DNA of 64,000 nucleotides. Origin: Plectrocnemia conspersa. Its lineage: Eukaryota > Arthropoda > Insecta > Trichoptera > Polycentropodidae. The notes under the pieces were generated by a model. That model did no database searches and was not told the DNA's origin. It was given only the letters and a program-made list of their open reading frames with translations. Location of the stretch: contig VTFK01000054.1 in NCBI GenBank assembly GCA_009617715.1, positions 1,302,001 to 1,366,000 of the forward strand, written 5' to 3'. This document shows positions 24,201 to 37,513 of the stretch, one piece after another. The translations under genes were made by a program, and so were the position numbers. Positions within the stretch are counted from its first letter, which is position 1. The number at the start of each line of letters is the position of its first letter.

Positions 24201-27200
24201 CAGACAGCTGTCAATAATCACGCATGTGTAAAGTGTTTCAGTTGTTCTACAGAAATAACAATTCTGTACGATTTGTGGTAATAAATATTTTGTATTAATT
24301 TTATAAAAAATATTAAGAGCCTCTGAATTGCTATAAAAAAATTACACAAAAGTATGTTAAATAAATTAACTAAATATATTAACAGAAAAGTCAGAAAAAA
24401 TTATTAAAACATACCATTAAAAAAATGCAGTAAAATAAATGAAAGCAATAAAACGTTAAGGACCACAGAATTTTTCTATAATTTAATATGAATGCAATAT
24501 AAAATAATAATAAATAAATATCAACATAAATAATTTTGCTTCCAGCTGTATAACAAATTAAAAAATGTATTGCGCTCCAAAAATCAGGTGACACATTTAA
24601 AAAAATGCATGTTATATGATTTTCTTAAAAAAATGGTAGATGATAAGAATATTATATATATATAATAGCCCTGAATGTAAAAGACCAGCAAAGATAGACG
24701 ATGTTGTACTGACTGCAGAAATGGAAACAAATCCTTTTTATTTTTATCATCCCACAGATTAGGTTTATCTAGATTTTTCAATCTCACGGGATGATTAATT
24801 AAAATCGAGCTAGGTCATACATATCAAGTATTGAAACTTCTCTAATAATGAGCTAATACGGCTCATAGAGAATATCTTATATGTATTAAAAAAAACTATT
24901 TATCAGCTGGCCGAGAAACTACTCCAGTTCAATTCAAGAGTGCATAGACATATCAAAATATTGGGAAGGCTTGGAAACAAGTTGTATGGGTTCCAAGCGA
25001 ATTGAGTAAAGAAAAGTGCGTATCCGCATATTCAAAGAGCTTCTAGATGTTGGAGGTGATGGTCTTTTCTTGAGGATTTGACAACTGGAGATGAGACAAT
25101 AATAATTGACGTAGAAGACACTGATTATTTAAAGGTCAAGTAGCAAAAATTACATCAAAGCCCGAGATCACTGAAAAAAGTTATTAGTAAAGGGACTGTG
25201 GATTACGAAGCTCTTTTGCTTGGCTAAATAATAACATCAAGCTTTTATTGTGATCATCTCGATTAGCTATACGAGGAAGTAAAAAAAAACTTGGACTTTT
25301 CAATAGAAGTCGAATTGTTTTATAAAACGATAATGGCGTATTTGACTCACAATAAAACAAGAATTTTTCCTATCCACCTTATTCTCCTGACCTTGCTCCT
25401 ATCGACTATCATTTTTTTTAAGATGCAACAATTCCTTGATCGGAATATTTTGCATCAAATAATTAAAAATTAACTGAGAGGTGAAAGAAAATTATGTCTT
25501 ATGAAGAAAATTATATTTTAAATCATTAAAATAAAAATAAACATAAAAGTCAAAAAATCGATATTTATTTTGAGATTATCTAATATGTCATACATTCAAT
25601 TTAATGACTGTTAAAGTGTCTTTGAATTGCACTACACGCGAATATCAGAGTAAATATTACTCGATTAAAATAAACACAATAAGAGTTTTGTCATAGCAAA
25701 CAACCTTTTGATTTAAAGAGCCGACTCTCTTCTAGGGAAACAACGTAATTTTAATATGTGCTTTAAATCAGAAGCAATGATAATATTTACGTAATATAAA
25801 AAGAAAAACTCACTTTTCGGCCTCGAGCCCGTCGTCGGGTATTCAAAATTTGAAGATTTCATTACGAAGATTGTTTATCTAATTTAATCAATGTATTCTT
25901 CTAATCCTGAACACATTATGTATATAGTCATAACACACCTAGTTAATTAGTAATCCAATTATTTATATTTAGTCCAATGACGAATTAATGAAAATTATTG
26001 TCGCGTAGCAAAATTTTATGTATAAATAATACTTATTTAAAACTGTTGTCATGGTACTGTCGGCCATTTTGTTTTATATTTGAATGCTTATTTTTCATTG
26101 GTCGAAACAACAGAAACTCAATCGGAGCAAATTCAATTTTTATTTAGTAGCAAAATTTTATTTATAAATAATAATTATTTAAAACGGTTGTCACGGTACT
26201 GTCGGCCATCTTGTTTTATATTTGAATGCTTATTTTTCATTGGTCGAAATAACAAAACTCAATCGGAGCAAATTCAATTTTTATTTTTATTATTATAATT
26301 AAATATAATTCCTTTGTTTACGTTTATTATTATACACCGTTCATACAAAGCGATAAATTTTACATAGTATAAGATTGAGAATATAATGTTTTATTTTAAA
26401 GCGTGCGCATCTAACAATTATTTTAAGGGATGATAGCAATCATCAGAGTCAGAGTAATGCTCTCGAGTACATTTTCATATAGTCGAGGCAAAGCAGATAA
26501 AATTTAAATAATAACATCGCAATAGTTTTTTTTTTTAATATTTGTTGTAAACACAAGACACTTATCTCTAACGATGATTTGAATAAATAATAAGCTTATA
26601 TGATTACCGTAAACAGAAACAAGATAGCGGTAGTTTCTTATTTCGCATATAAGAAACGGATCCTGGAGTTATAGATATTATTAAAAAAAATACTGACCTG
26701 GGAAAATCTTAGCTAGTTTTCCCTCTCCGCAAATGGGACAGCACTCCCCTGGCGGCGTAACTTGCAAAGCGACAGGACATGGAAGAACAGGACACGCCCG
26801 TTTGACGCACGTCAATTTGCTTTTTTGAACAGTGACACTTCAAACAAGGGTCTTCGGTTATTGTGGCGTCTCTGCCTTCGGAAACCTTCTGGCCGTTTAT
26901 GTAGCATCCTGAAACAAAAAATAAAAACTTGATCATAAATTTTACTCTCTAAGGACTCTAAGATGATGATTTAACGAGCCCGCATGATTGAGGGTTCGGA
27001 GAGTGCCAAAAGCACACACGGACAGGTAAGATAGATACACACGCTGTGTGGTCAGCAGCCGCGGGGGCTGAGGTCCTTATCCCTTTTTACCAGAAACAAA
27101 TTACTCTTAATATGGCGGAACGAAACATAATGTAAATAACATGTTGGAAACGCAAACAAAAAATGTGATTTGATTATCTTGTTAGCAAATAAAAATTTGC

Positions 27201-30200
27201 TGTTAATAAATTTTATTTATTCTATTTTACTAAAATATATGTTACAACTTTATTTAAGAAAAACACTGCAATTAATTTAAGAGAAGCAGTAGCACTGTAT
27301 TCATTTATTATAGCAAGATTTCGTTCAGAAGCTTAAAAGTAGTAGATACAAATTTTAAAATATAAGAGCTGTTGTGATGTGTATATGTTTTATTTAATAT
27401 ATAACTAATTAGCTATTATATAAATATTTTACCATATAAAAAAGTTCATTTAACTTATTTTATAAATATCATAGTGTTAAAGTTAAATAGATATAATAGC
27501 CAATACATTGTGGTAAAATGTGAAAATATATTTTATAGTGTCGTTTACTTCTAGCACGTATATTTTTAAGTTTGAGATAAAAATATATCTATATGATATT
27601 TTTGTTATTAAATTATAGAGATTTATCTAAGCGTGTAAACACTGCATTAAGCCTCCGATTCCCCAAAGATTTCAATAATAAATTTGTCGATGGAATTATC
27701 TCATCGGTCCCCTGATTGGATGCTCGTTTTGAGCTAAGGTTCGTCCCCCGCTGGCTTAAGAATCAATAAGCCATACCTCAGGCTAGTGCCCACCTCCGAA
27801 GCCAAAACCATAAATTTCTCTTCAATAAACGAGTGGTTGCCAGCGGATGGAAGAGGGCTGCCTCTATTATAATTAAGATGCACTGTAAACAATAAAAAAC
27901 TGAGGTACAATCGAATGAATCGGAGATTAGGAGGTCCTTAATCTTTGTTTTTTTATTTTTATTTTAAATATATTTTCATTAATTATGAGCTTACTAACAA
28001 CTTATTAACAATAATTACATTAGTAATAAAAAAATTCGTACTGATATTCGAAATTTATTGAGCAATTCTTAAAAAAAATGATTATCTGTATTGTAAGTAC
28101 ATTATTTTATAACCAATGATAAATACAATTATTATTATATATGTGTATATAATATATACACAATTTATGAGAATGGCATACCAATTTTATTTATTTTTAA
28201 ACCTATATTTCGTTATTTAGACGGATTTACTGGTTCTAAAAAAGAATCTGAACATATGTTCAAAATTATTTTTGGCTATTTCCAGATCATTTTTTTCAAC
28301 ATTTTTTAATTTTAATTTTTAAAGACTCTCATTGTATCTAAAATAAGACTTTGCTAGTCAATAGTAAGATACGCACATATTTTTGAGCTTAGCTATTAGT
28401 AAAAATTCGAATATTTTTTTTCATCATGGCATTTACGAAATTCCCCGATGATTACGCGTCATCATCGTTCACATATTTCGGCGCGTCTATTGAAGATTTT
28501 AAAATTAATACCGCGATGATGGGTCGAACGTTTGAGGGTCTCGTCGAGTTTCCGAGAAGTTCCTCGTTTCCCAGGTGCGCTCATCTGCCGGGACCCCCCA
28601 GATGGGGCCGCCCACCGACCTCTTCATCTCGGACCGCCTTGTTACCGTTCGGGACCAAAAACGAACAAAAAACACACCTTAATTGTTTATTCTCCCGGTG
28701 TGCTTATATTTTTATTTGTTTTTTTGCCTTACGTAAATTTCTTTTGTGCAAAATTGCCGACGTCTTAATAAAATGCAGCGATTTTTTTATGTTAACATGT
28801 CAATTTTACATCTCGCATAAGATTATCGGAAAAGGTTAATCCATCTATGTCCATAAGCATAGTTTATTAAACTGTTTTGGCTTTACACCCAATTTTTTCA
28901 TTGTGGAAAATTCGACTTTTTCAATCATATCATTTGTATCTCTTTTTCTGTCAATATTGGACAATTGGAAAATTGGTATAATTTTCTTCCTTTTAAATTT
29001 TTATAAAACTAGTCTTATCACAAATATTTATATAAGAATCAATTCACGTTTTTTCAACAAATTCAGCTCATAACATTGAACATGTAAATTAGTGCTAACG
29101 AATTTGACAAATAAGGTCACATAAGTCACATTTAAACTTCGTTAAATTTAAAAAAAAACTAAGTTATTTGGAACACTTTTTTATATATTTTTTTTATTTT
29201 GTAGCACTGATTGGTTAAAAAATGGATATTAAAATTGCAATTTGGTAACTCATATGGTCCATTCTTACTTCCATTAAGGTCAATTCAAAAATAGTTATCT
29301 CAATATCACAAATAAAACAATATACAAAATCACATCTTTAAAATAGTAAGTAAAAATATTAAAAAAATAATTTTTACAGAAATCGACTGAAATATTTTCA
29401 TTAATTTATCTTAAAATTTATTAAATAAAAGTGTATCTTTGAAATATCATAAATACTAACAATAAATCAGAAAGTTATCGTCATGATAGGAAAATTGATA
29501 AAATATTCTTTCTTCTATACTGGGTTAGCATAAAACTAGTCTTGTCACAAACATATAGTTGTGTTATATTAAGTTAATATTATTTAATATGTAAATCAAT
29601 GCTAGACGAATATGTAAAATAAGTTAAGTCACATTTTAACTTCATTTAATTATTTCTTAAATAATAATAACTTATAAAACATGCACAGATTCCAGCTACA
29701 GCGTAAGTCTACTTCCCTGTTTTATCATCTTTTATTTTTGTATCACCAATTGGTTAAAATATGGATATTAAAACGGCAATAAAGTAAATCTTACATTATT
29801 CATCAGGGGCAATTTTAACTGTCTCGCAATTCTGTTACATGCTTTACAAATCACATCTTAAAAATAACAATTTAACACAAAAAATCAACTGAAAAAAATG
29901 AATCAATCTATTGTAACTGAGAGCAACTACAATATTTTAATTAATTAATTAAAATAATGTCTTCAAATCGATTTAGAGTATCTCAAATACTAATAATAAA
30001 TCAGGAAGTTATTATCACATATTTTTACTAAAAGATGATTGGAAAATTCGTGAAATTTTTTTCTTGTAAATTAAGTTTAAGTAGTGTAGTTAACACAAAA
30101 AATCATCTAATTTTTTTATAAATATATTATAACTAAAAGCAACTACAATATTTTAATTAATTTATTTAAAATTAAATTTTTTTAAGAACATATTTAAACC

Positions 30201-33200
30201 AATTAAAATTTAGAGTATCTCATATGCTAACAATAAATCAGTGAGTTACCTTTGTACTAAGAAATATTTTAGAAATTGCTAAAATTTTCTTCATTCTAAA
30301 TGGGGTTTGTTACAAATACAGAGTAATCAACTCACATTTTCAACCAATTATAATGTGTAAATTAGTGCTATAAGCACACAAGTTTAGATTTCATTCAATT
30401 TTCCCGTAATAAATTATCTTTGTTTTAAAATAACTCAAAATATGAGCAGATTCCAGCCACTGTGTAAGTCGGAAAATATCCATGTTTCGTCATTTTATGT
30501 TTTTGTACCACCAATCGGTTAAAATATCGATATTAAAACAACAATATGGCTAAGTTACTTTTTTTAGGGACAATGATAAAACGATTATCACAATTTTTCC
30601 CACCGTTGTGATACATGCTTTCAAAATCATATCTTTAAAATAGCAAGTTAACACAGAAAATCATCTGAAAGTTATGCAATATTTTAATTAATTTAATTAA
30701 ATGGATATTTTAATAACAATTGTTTAGATCGATTTATCTCAAAAGATAACAGTGTTTTTAAGTAATACTATGCATATGATCATCGCACATAAGCATGATT
30801 TATATTTCTGCTGCTAAATAACGATTCTAGATCTATTTTTGATCTATGGACAAAATAATTTGCGCATTGTATATTATAATACGTCTAATTAAAAAATATT
30901 GCCATTTTAATTCAACGATACAACGATACGACAAATCATAAATTAAATTTTGAACATGGGTTATTTTAAACTTATTGATCCAAACGTGTCCTTAAATTTT
31001 AGTGCTGCTGAGTACAACCCAATCGTATATTTTTATTTTATTATCTCAGTCCTACTTCCAAATTAATAACCTGTCGCTTGAAAATATTTACTAGCCAGCT
31101 CTAAAGATGTGTTTAAGCAATTTTTAATCTCATAATCAGTTGCATCATATAATAATCTGTTTTAAAGCATTGAGCTGTTTAATTTATTTTGTATGAATAT
31201 AACGATTAAGTTCTTACTAATACATTAAAAATAAAATAAGTTAAACAACGGTAAACATAAAAAACAAACGACCTTCATAAAAACAAACACAAGCAAAAAA
31301 AATCGACTGAAGAATGTCAGTTAAAACTATATGCTAAAAAAATATTGTAAAGAATTATGATAGACATTTTGTCACATTATTATGGCAAATGTTCATTATG
31401 ATTTACACAATTTTAGTTTGAGGAACTTTGTGCATTAAATAAATGCAGAGTTTATCTTAAATTATTATATTGGGTGGCTCGATCAATCGGATCCAATATC
31501 AGAAGCTCTTCTGGACCAATACATGGCCTGGTTCTGAATCTAACCGATCTCCATGATCAGCCTTGGATTAGGTGCTAATATCCTTTCACCTGGCTTTGTT
31601 GGCAATGGCGCCGTGCAATTCTTTCATGAAAACGTCACGAGATGCACTTAACGAAATTGCAGAACGATGAGGTGTAGGCATTTAATATTTTACAATCTAA
31701 ATTTAATATACTATAAGATATAAGCTAAATAAGGTTCAGATTTCCCATACTAATCCTAGGATTCATAGATATAGGAAATTGAAGGTGTGGCTTAACAAAA
31801 ATATTATTAGCATACAGATATAGGTTCAGCTTTAAAGCATATTCATAAAGTGATACCATTGTTTTGAATAGATTTAATATCAGACATTTCTATGTATTTT
31901 TATTATATACTCTTAAGATATATGTATATGTATACAACAACAGATTACATTAAAATGTTGATTTATTCATTCTCAGCTTTTTAAACGGCGTCCATAAAAA
32001 AGTGTTAATATATGATTTCGATTCGCAAACGCAATAAAGCCTTTCAAATGAATATACGATCGAAAAACGAAGCTTTCATCGAGACGAACAATGTTGTTTT
32101 AGTAGCAACGACGACAGGTATATTATAATTTACTTTTATTTTGATATAAAATAAAATAAGGAGACGCTAATGGATTATATTCTCTGACCTAACGTCGAAA
32201 CACTAGAAGCGAGCCGCGGTTAATGGGTCAATAAATCAGAGTTGTTCAAACATTGCGGTCGGTATAAGATACCACCAGACTGCGGGGTACCTTCCAAGAC
32301 TGAAAATGATGATGCCATCATATATTTTTTCTGATACTTCTCGTTCCTTAACCTCTTTCGTCTGCACCATTTTTTCGTGGACTATGCAGATAAGCATGAA
32401 GTCATTTTTTATTGCGGTCTGAGGACGCGCCTTTTATTTCAATTTTTAACCTTTGTTTATTGATTGTGGCTGTTTGGCGCTATATTTATGTATTATGTGT
32501 GTATGTTGTAGATTATTTTAAGGTCGTTTTTTCGGCTTTTAAATTTCAGGGCTACCAGACATATGCTATGCCACAAAAATTCATTCATTTTTAAAATAAA
32601 TATTAAAAAATATTTTATTGATACTATGTGTGATACAAATTAGTAACAATTAAAGAAGAGCAAAATACTTTATGGCATACTTCAATGATCTTGCAAAATA
32701 TATATAATCACTTTAAAAATAGTTTTTAATATAAAATAATACTTAAAACAATATCTTGTAAGTTATTTTCTACGTCAAATAACTTTGTACATCGACACAC
32801 ATATTCTCATGGGAAAATCCCTATTATGACAAAGCACTTTTACTGCGGCAACCTTCTCCAGGATTGATCGTGACGACAAGTCAGATGCCGACTTTTTCCC
32901 ACGCTTTTAAAAGGATAATCGGCCGATGATTGAGTTATACGCCGCACTCAGGAGACAACCGAAATCGATTAGAACACAACTTGACATCCTAATGGACCGT
33001 TTTTACAACTAATGAGTCTGAGGAATTCATTTTTTACAATTTTTCCCAAAGCTTGACCGCGAAAATGTCGATTATTAATCTTTGTCTTTATTGTTATACG
33101 AAAAAATAAACACTAGATCCTTGAATGCGATGGAAAATTTTCAAATTAATATATGAAAAAAAATAAATACTGTAGATTGTTGAATGCGACGGAAAATTAG

Positions 33201-36200
33201 CAATCAGCTAAATTATAATGCAGCAACTGGCTTATCGTGATGCAGTTTTTCTTTAATTTCCTGTGAAAACCGCAAATTTTAAAACGATATTGTAAAAAGA
33301 CCTCGACGCGCGGTGAGAACGCAAACTCGCGAACAACAAATTATTAATCTGTTAAAGGTGACATCTAAGATTTTAGTTGTTATAAAATGCATGAAAAATT
33401 AAAGCGTTTAAAGTTCGTGCTCTGAAGCAGATTTATCAATTCTTAATCTCGCCAAATACGAAGTTCGTTTAGTGATCTGTTTATTATGTGTGAAAAGAGA
33501 AACTGCTACCATGTTTATGGCAAGGAAGTTATGAACAAGCAAAATGTTCTATGAATTAAATTTTATTACAAATCGAATAATAAAAACCACTTTGATAGGC
33601 ATTGATCAATCAAAATTAAATTAGGTGCCAATAATCACGAATCACTTAAAAAATAAACGATAAAAATATCGAAATATGTACATATTTATATGACATTGTT
33701 TTTTATAGAACGGTTTCTAGTTATAGATTATGTTATCAAAATATGCGTATGTTAGATGAAATAAAATAGAGTAGGCACTATACTTCATTTCTTGATTTAT
33801 TAAATATATTATGATAATGTGAAAAATATAAAACAATAATTTTTAATTTTTTTTGCCACAAAAATATATTTAAAAAAAATATAGGAAGTTCTTCTTGAAA
33901 CTCGCGCATTTAATCACCGTAACCACGACAAAAATAATTAAATTAATTTAATTTTAATTATTTAATTTTAATAATTATTAAATTAAATAATTTAATATTT
34001 ATTAAATTGCTACAATATACATTTTTTAATTAAATAATATACAAAAAATAAAATAATAAAAAAAAATGATTTAAATTATCGAACGTGATTTTAATAAAAT
34101 AAAATAATTTAAATAAACGGACCACACAAAAGCCTTCGTTACATCCAGGGAAAAAAAGGTAACACATAAATAGCACGTTGTAAATATTTTCCGATGCAAA
34201 GAAAGAATATTTCTTTGTTATATATCACCGGATGATAAGAAGTACCATAAAGTCACATATGTTCCGTTACACAATTCGACCTACGAAAGATGTCCATCAA
34301 GAAAATGTCACTTTTTAGAGGCGTGGATATATTTCGTTACATGGTTATGATTCGCCAGAGACTTTTCATTAGCTATGATACTTAAGGCCTGTCTCCAAGG
34401 GACGAAGGGCAGACGATGGACCACACGGCCATATACGGTCAGAAACGGCCAGAGACGATCGAGGCAGAGAGGAACGGACGTCGACTACACCGCCACTGCC
34501 ACAACTACGAGAGCTTCGAGGACCATAATCCTTCCGCCAGTTTTTACACCACTGCTCAGAAAAAAACGATACCATAGTTTGTCGCAACATATGTAAAATA
34601 AAACAATAAATTATAACTAGTTTCCAACGGCGTCTTTCTGGCTGCTAAGTCTAAAAAACCCTTAAATATTAATAAAAGCATTTGCTCTTCACTATTTATT
34701 TGCATATATTTGTATTATTATTTAGTGTATTTAAAAAAATAAAACATAATATATTTTATTGAATGTCTAAAATTAGAAATATTTAAAATTAAATAATGCT
34801 AGATCTGGTTGCATATGTTGGTACTATTCGCTAATATATTAAATCATTAACCAGCAAAAAATGTCATTCCATGACATATTCTATAGCAAAAATCACTGAA
34901 ATATTGATTATAAAATAAATAATAGTGTGTTACATACATCCCACAGAAGTTATAATTGATTTAGGTGTCCTATTTCAAGAACAGGAACGTCAATTGGGGG
35001 GGGGGGGGGATGGCAGAAATTACATTTGCCTGTTTGTTTTATTTAGATGGAAAATTTTTCTGTCAAAGAATATTTTATACCTATCATTGTTTAAAATTAG
35101 ATAATATTTTCATACAATTTATGGAAATTTCACTGACATTGTATTGTGCCATTTTTTTCATACTAAAAAAACACATTCGGAAAACCTGTAATTTGCTTGT
35201 TTGTTTTTTTTAAGAATCGCCAGATAGTTCTCTAGTTTTATAAAGAATGTGCTGAATAATTCTTCTTTATTTTTTATAGGAATATATGTCATTAAAATAT
35301 TATCCTGGATAAATGCAAATTCGATGTATAAACTGGTTGCTTTTTATTTCGATCAATATGGATAGAATTAATGTTTTATTTTTGCGAATGGTGCCAATCA
35401 TAATTATATGACTAACTTAATAAGACGTTAAAAAGTTGGTAACTGTAACATTTCTCCCTCTAGTTGCTGACACAACTAATATCATTGTGCCTTGATTTCT
35501 TTCAGGTGCTTCACTAGCTATTTTCCAGTATAAATATTTATAACTATTTTTTTTATTGCATAGCATCAAAATATTTATGCAATACTTAGCCAGTTTTTGG
35601 CATGTATTGTCAAAATGGAAAGTTTTTGTGGTATGGAAGCAATGAAATCAAACCTGTATTGCATATAAATAATTTTAAATAATAAAAATACTTCTGGGTA
35701 ATGTAATCAGATTGGTGTCAAATTAAATATAAAAATGAGTGATAATAAAATTGATGGCACATTTATAATGTCAAATTTTACAGAACTATATATGAATTTT
35801 TGTATAAATGGTTATATGTATATATTATAACAACCTATTATTATCATATTTTAAAATAATAAAGACATAATGTATTATGTCGGCGCTCGAGCGGTTCAAA
35901 GAATCCGATTGAAAAAAAAAACACATTGTTAAACCCAAAAATTAATACACACAAGTTAAGGCCTCGTTATTTCGAACCAATCCGATTAATTCGATAATGG
36001 TTAGCGTGACTGAGTAAATAACACGTTTTGTTTTATTTATAATAACAAACCAACAGTGATTTATTTATTACCAATAAAAAACGGACAACCCTGCTCACAT
36101 AAAAATAAAACAATAAAAAATATTTTTAGTATTTAATAACACGCCAAACAATTTATTATAATTTCGTTTAATGTTAATATTCAAATTAGAGGCTATTAAA

Positions 36201-36636
36201 ATTATTTTTAAACGATAGCTTTAATGATTGGCGACACGCAAGGATTTGATTCAAGATGTTTGTTATATATGTATTTCTAAAAAAAAATATAACTAACCTT
36301 GGCAAGATGGACAGCATTGTCCTGGAAGAGGTGGTCTAGGATGTTCGCAAGGCGTGTAACATTGAGCTTCAGCTTCAGTAACGACTCCAGCTTCACATCT
36401 TAGGATCTTGCATGGATCGCCAGGTTCGGTCCATTCTGTATCGCTATCATGGACAATACCATTGTATAGACATCCTGTAATTTTATTTTTTATTAAACAT
36501 ACTTATTAATTAATAATATAGTATTTTATATAACAATAATACCTTTGCATTTAACGCAACATCCTTCTCTCCGCATTTGCATATAGCAATTTTTCACATC
36601 AGGACAATGTTCGTGGTTACATTCTACGAAGCCATT
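21278..36636 (-). CDS. cv-2: Crossveinless-2 / BMPER, N-terminus not found
   Basis: Secreted BMP-binding regulator that either promotes or limits Dpp/BMP signalling at the cell surface. Five exons found on the minus strand: 36636-36543 (second half of VWC1, ending in GCCVKCK), 36474-36298 (VWC2), 26908-26698 (VWC3), 22715-22471 (VWC4 and start of VWC5) and 22393-21278 (rest of VWC5, VWD, C8-like Cys-rich part, stop). About 613 codons after correcting three indels; vertebrate BMPER is about 685 aa. Diagnostic sites are the GDPHYKTFDG motif, where family members are cleaved at Asp-Pro, and CGLCGNYN in the D domain. Phases agree at every junction. The tail after the Cys-rich part is Pro/Arg-rich (PPPGHVRPPPPNLH), and no TIL domain was found. 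The signal peptide and first VWC1 half should lie upstream, beyond 36636. Confidence 0.9.
21614..21619 (-). other. cv-2: Frame break in cv-2 last exon (+1)
   Basis: Six A on the + strand (six T in the coding strand). The frame from the D domain reads ACKFFQQIG and then fails. With five T it reads ACKFFNKSDAFENC and continues with the conserved Cys-rich C8 region to the stop at 21278. Confidence 0.85.
21940..21948 (-). other. cv-2: Frame break in cv-2 D domain (-1 or +2)
   Basis: Nine T on the + strand (nine A in the coding strand). The incoming frame ends at RTRTYS-stop. The outgoing frame DSNIFVNTSIGIKLVWDGTG is a typical VWD continuation. Ten A (or seven) would join the two. Together with the +1 at 21614 the net length of the exon stays a multiple of three. 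Confidence 0.85.
22865..22990. repeat. GGCCAGAAAAATG-family repeat beside cv-2 VWC4 exon
   Basis: Matches 3340-3440 along its length (GGAAAAATGCATGTCA, then CACTGACTGGCCAAC, then AAACTGAAATACTGTCC). It begins about 150 bp upstream of the acceptor of the exon at 22715 and makes that exon seem to extend further than it does. Confidence 0.55.
23215..23385. repeat. Second GGCCAGAAAAAT-family repeat in same intron
   Basis: Bounded by a G-run (about 12 G near 23235) on the left and a CCCCCCCTCC run near 23343 on the right, with TTTGGCCAGAAAAATACAT and CAACTGACTCATCAAATTTTG between. It is a diverged member of the family at 3325 and 22865. Confidence 0.5.
24679..25500 (+). pseudogene. Mariner transposase relic 1
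   Basis: Decayed reading frame in the intron between cv-2 VWC3 and VWC4, antisense to the gene. Recognisable blocks in shifting frames: RPAKIDDVVLTAEMETNP (DNA-binding region), HIKILG and WVPSELS (the WVPHELS block), TTGDET (TGDE, first catalytic Asp, about 25084-25098), and PPYSPDLAPIDYHFF (the SPDLAPSDY block with the last catalytic Asp, about 25374-25420). There are several stops and frameshifts. Terminal repeats were not delimited. Confidence 0.8.
25540..26006. other. cv-2 intron segment without recognised features
   Basis: AT-rich intron sequence between the mariner relic and the tandem duplication. No exon was seen. Confidence 0.3.
26007..26288. repeat. Two-copy tandem repeat, 142-bp unit
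   Basis: Unit 1 at 26007-26148 and unit 2 at 26149-26288. Both begin AGCAAAATTTTAT, contain GTACTGTCGGCCAT, TTTGAATGCTTATTTTTC and AATCGGAGCAAATTC, and end CAATTTTTATT. They differ at only a handful of positions. The duplication lies in a cv-2 intron. Confidence 0.85.
26821..26826 (-). other. cv-2: Frame break in cv-2 VWC3 exon (+1)
   Basis: Six T on the + strand (six A in the coding strand). With five, the exon reads CHCSKSKLTCVKRACP and ends PPGECCPICGEGK, a full VWC domain, in phase with both neighbours. The exon is then 210 nt instead of 211. Confidence 0.85.
26909..36297 (-). other. 9.4-kb cv-2 intron between VWC2 and VWC3
   Basis: Donor gttagt after 36298, acceptor tttgtttcag before 26908. 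It contains the degenerate tandem array at 28975-30790. Less AT-rich patches of unknown origin lie at 27000-27090, 27620-27860, 28430-28660, 31480-31690, 32200-32300 and 34385-34570. An A/T low-complexity stretch lies at 33930-34080 and a run of about 11 G near 34990. No exon in either strand was convincing. Confidence 0.5.
28975..30790. repeat. Degenerate tandem array, about 540-bp unit
   Basis: The same ordered landmarks recur. A TAGTCTTATCACAAATA-like motif occurs at about 29010, 29538 and 30304. A CCAATTGGTTAAAATATGG-like motif occurs at about 29204, 29745 and 30510. An AATAAATCAG motif occurs at about 29462, 29995 and 30230. AACACA-AAATC-TCTGAAA motifs occur at about 29870, 30088 and 30648. 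The first spacing is about 530-540 bp. The second is about 765 bp because part of the unit is itself duplicated (about 30000-30240). It is non-coding. Confidence 0.7.
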
Positions 36637-37404
36637 CTGTAACAATGAAAATACAACATTAAATAAAATAACATAGATATATTGCGGTGGAAAAAAATAT
36701 GTGTATATATTTTATGTGTAATAATGAGCAACAAAGACTATGTTATCATGAGCGTTGGCGTTTGACCGTTAACATTATCACAGTTTTGATACGAGAATTA
36801 ATAGCACACAATCGATTATACCAACACGTGCATAATATATTTATTTTAATTACTCTTAAATACATCATTTTAAATATTATTAAAATCATTTATTCATATG
36901 ATGTTAAGGAACATATTTTACACTCTTTCGAAAATATAATATACGGATAGTATAAAATAATAAAAATATTTTATCAAGCATACACGTCGACGCGACTCAA
37001 AAAATTCGTAGATCAGTACACTATACAATAATTTCGACAAAAATATGGATCGGTATAATTAGCCAGGGGTTCGAACCAGAACTGAACCGAAAATTACTTA
37101 AATGCATAAAAACGTTACTACACAGTGATTTATTTGAATACATTTTTAATATTTTTTTCTTCTAATTTTATTAAAAATAATCTTAAAATTAAAGCGGCAT
37201 ACTTGTACATATACATTGTCTTATTTTAAAATTTATTCTATACGCTATTCGAATATCTAATGCCCGTCGTTCTCATGCACTTTCTCGAGAGCGCGCGTAA
37301 CTCACGGATCTCCAATTAGAGTAGCGCTAAACGACACTGTGTTGAACGCGACCGATAAGGGTTGTCACTCGTAAATAATTATTATATTCTTTTTAAAGCC
37401 CAAT

Positions 37405-37449
37405 CACGATCGTATTGCCGATGCCGGCCTGTCATGTTCCGATCGTGAC
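37405..37449. other. Inverted repeat TCACGATCG / CGATCGTGA
   Basis: Perfect 9-bp arms around a GC-richer spacer, in a CpG-containing patch (37260-37510) that stands out from the AT-rich surroundings. It could be a regulatory patch or part of an old element; its function is unknown. Confidence 0.35.
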
Positions 37450-37513
37450 GGTACATATTTATTGCGCCTACCGTACTCGGCGGTAGAGATGGAAATCTAA
37501 AACGGACGGAATC

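Noticed and set aside
28426..28839. 137-codon + strand frame with Pro/Ser-rich middle
   Set aside because: It lies in a cv-2 intron, the overlapping frames are equally open because the patch is GC-rich, and it has no splice pattern or recognisable domain.
31480..31690. GC-richer segment in the cv-2 intron
   Set aside because: Looked for a retro-copied gene or SINE on both strands. No intact frame, boxes or terminal repeats were found.
34369..34596. 73-codon frames open on both strands
   Set aside because: Openness on both strands follows from a GC-rich patch. The Arg/Thr-rich translation looks like repeat DNA.
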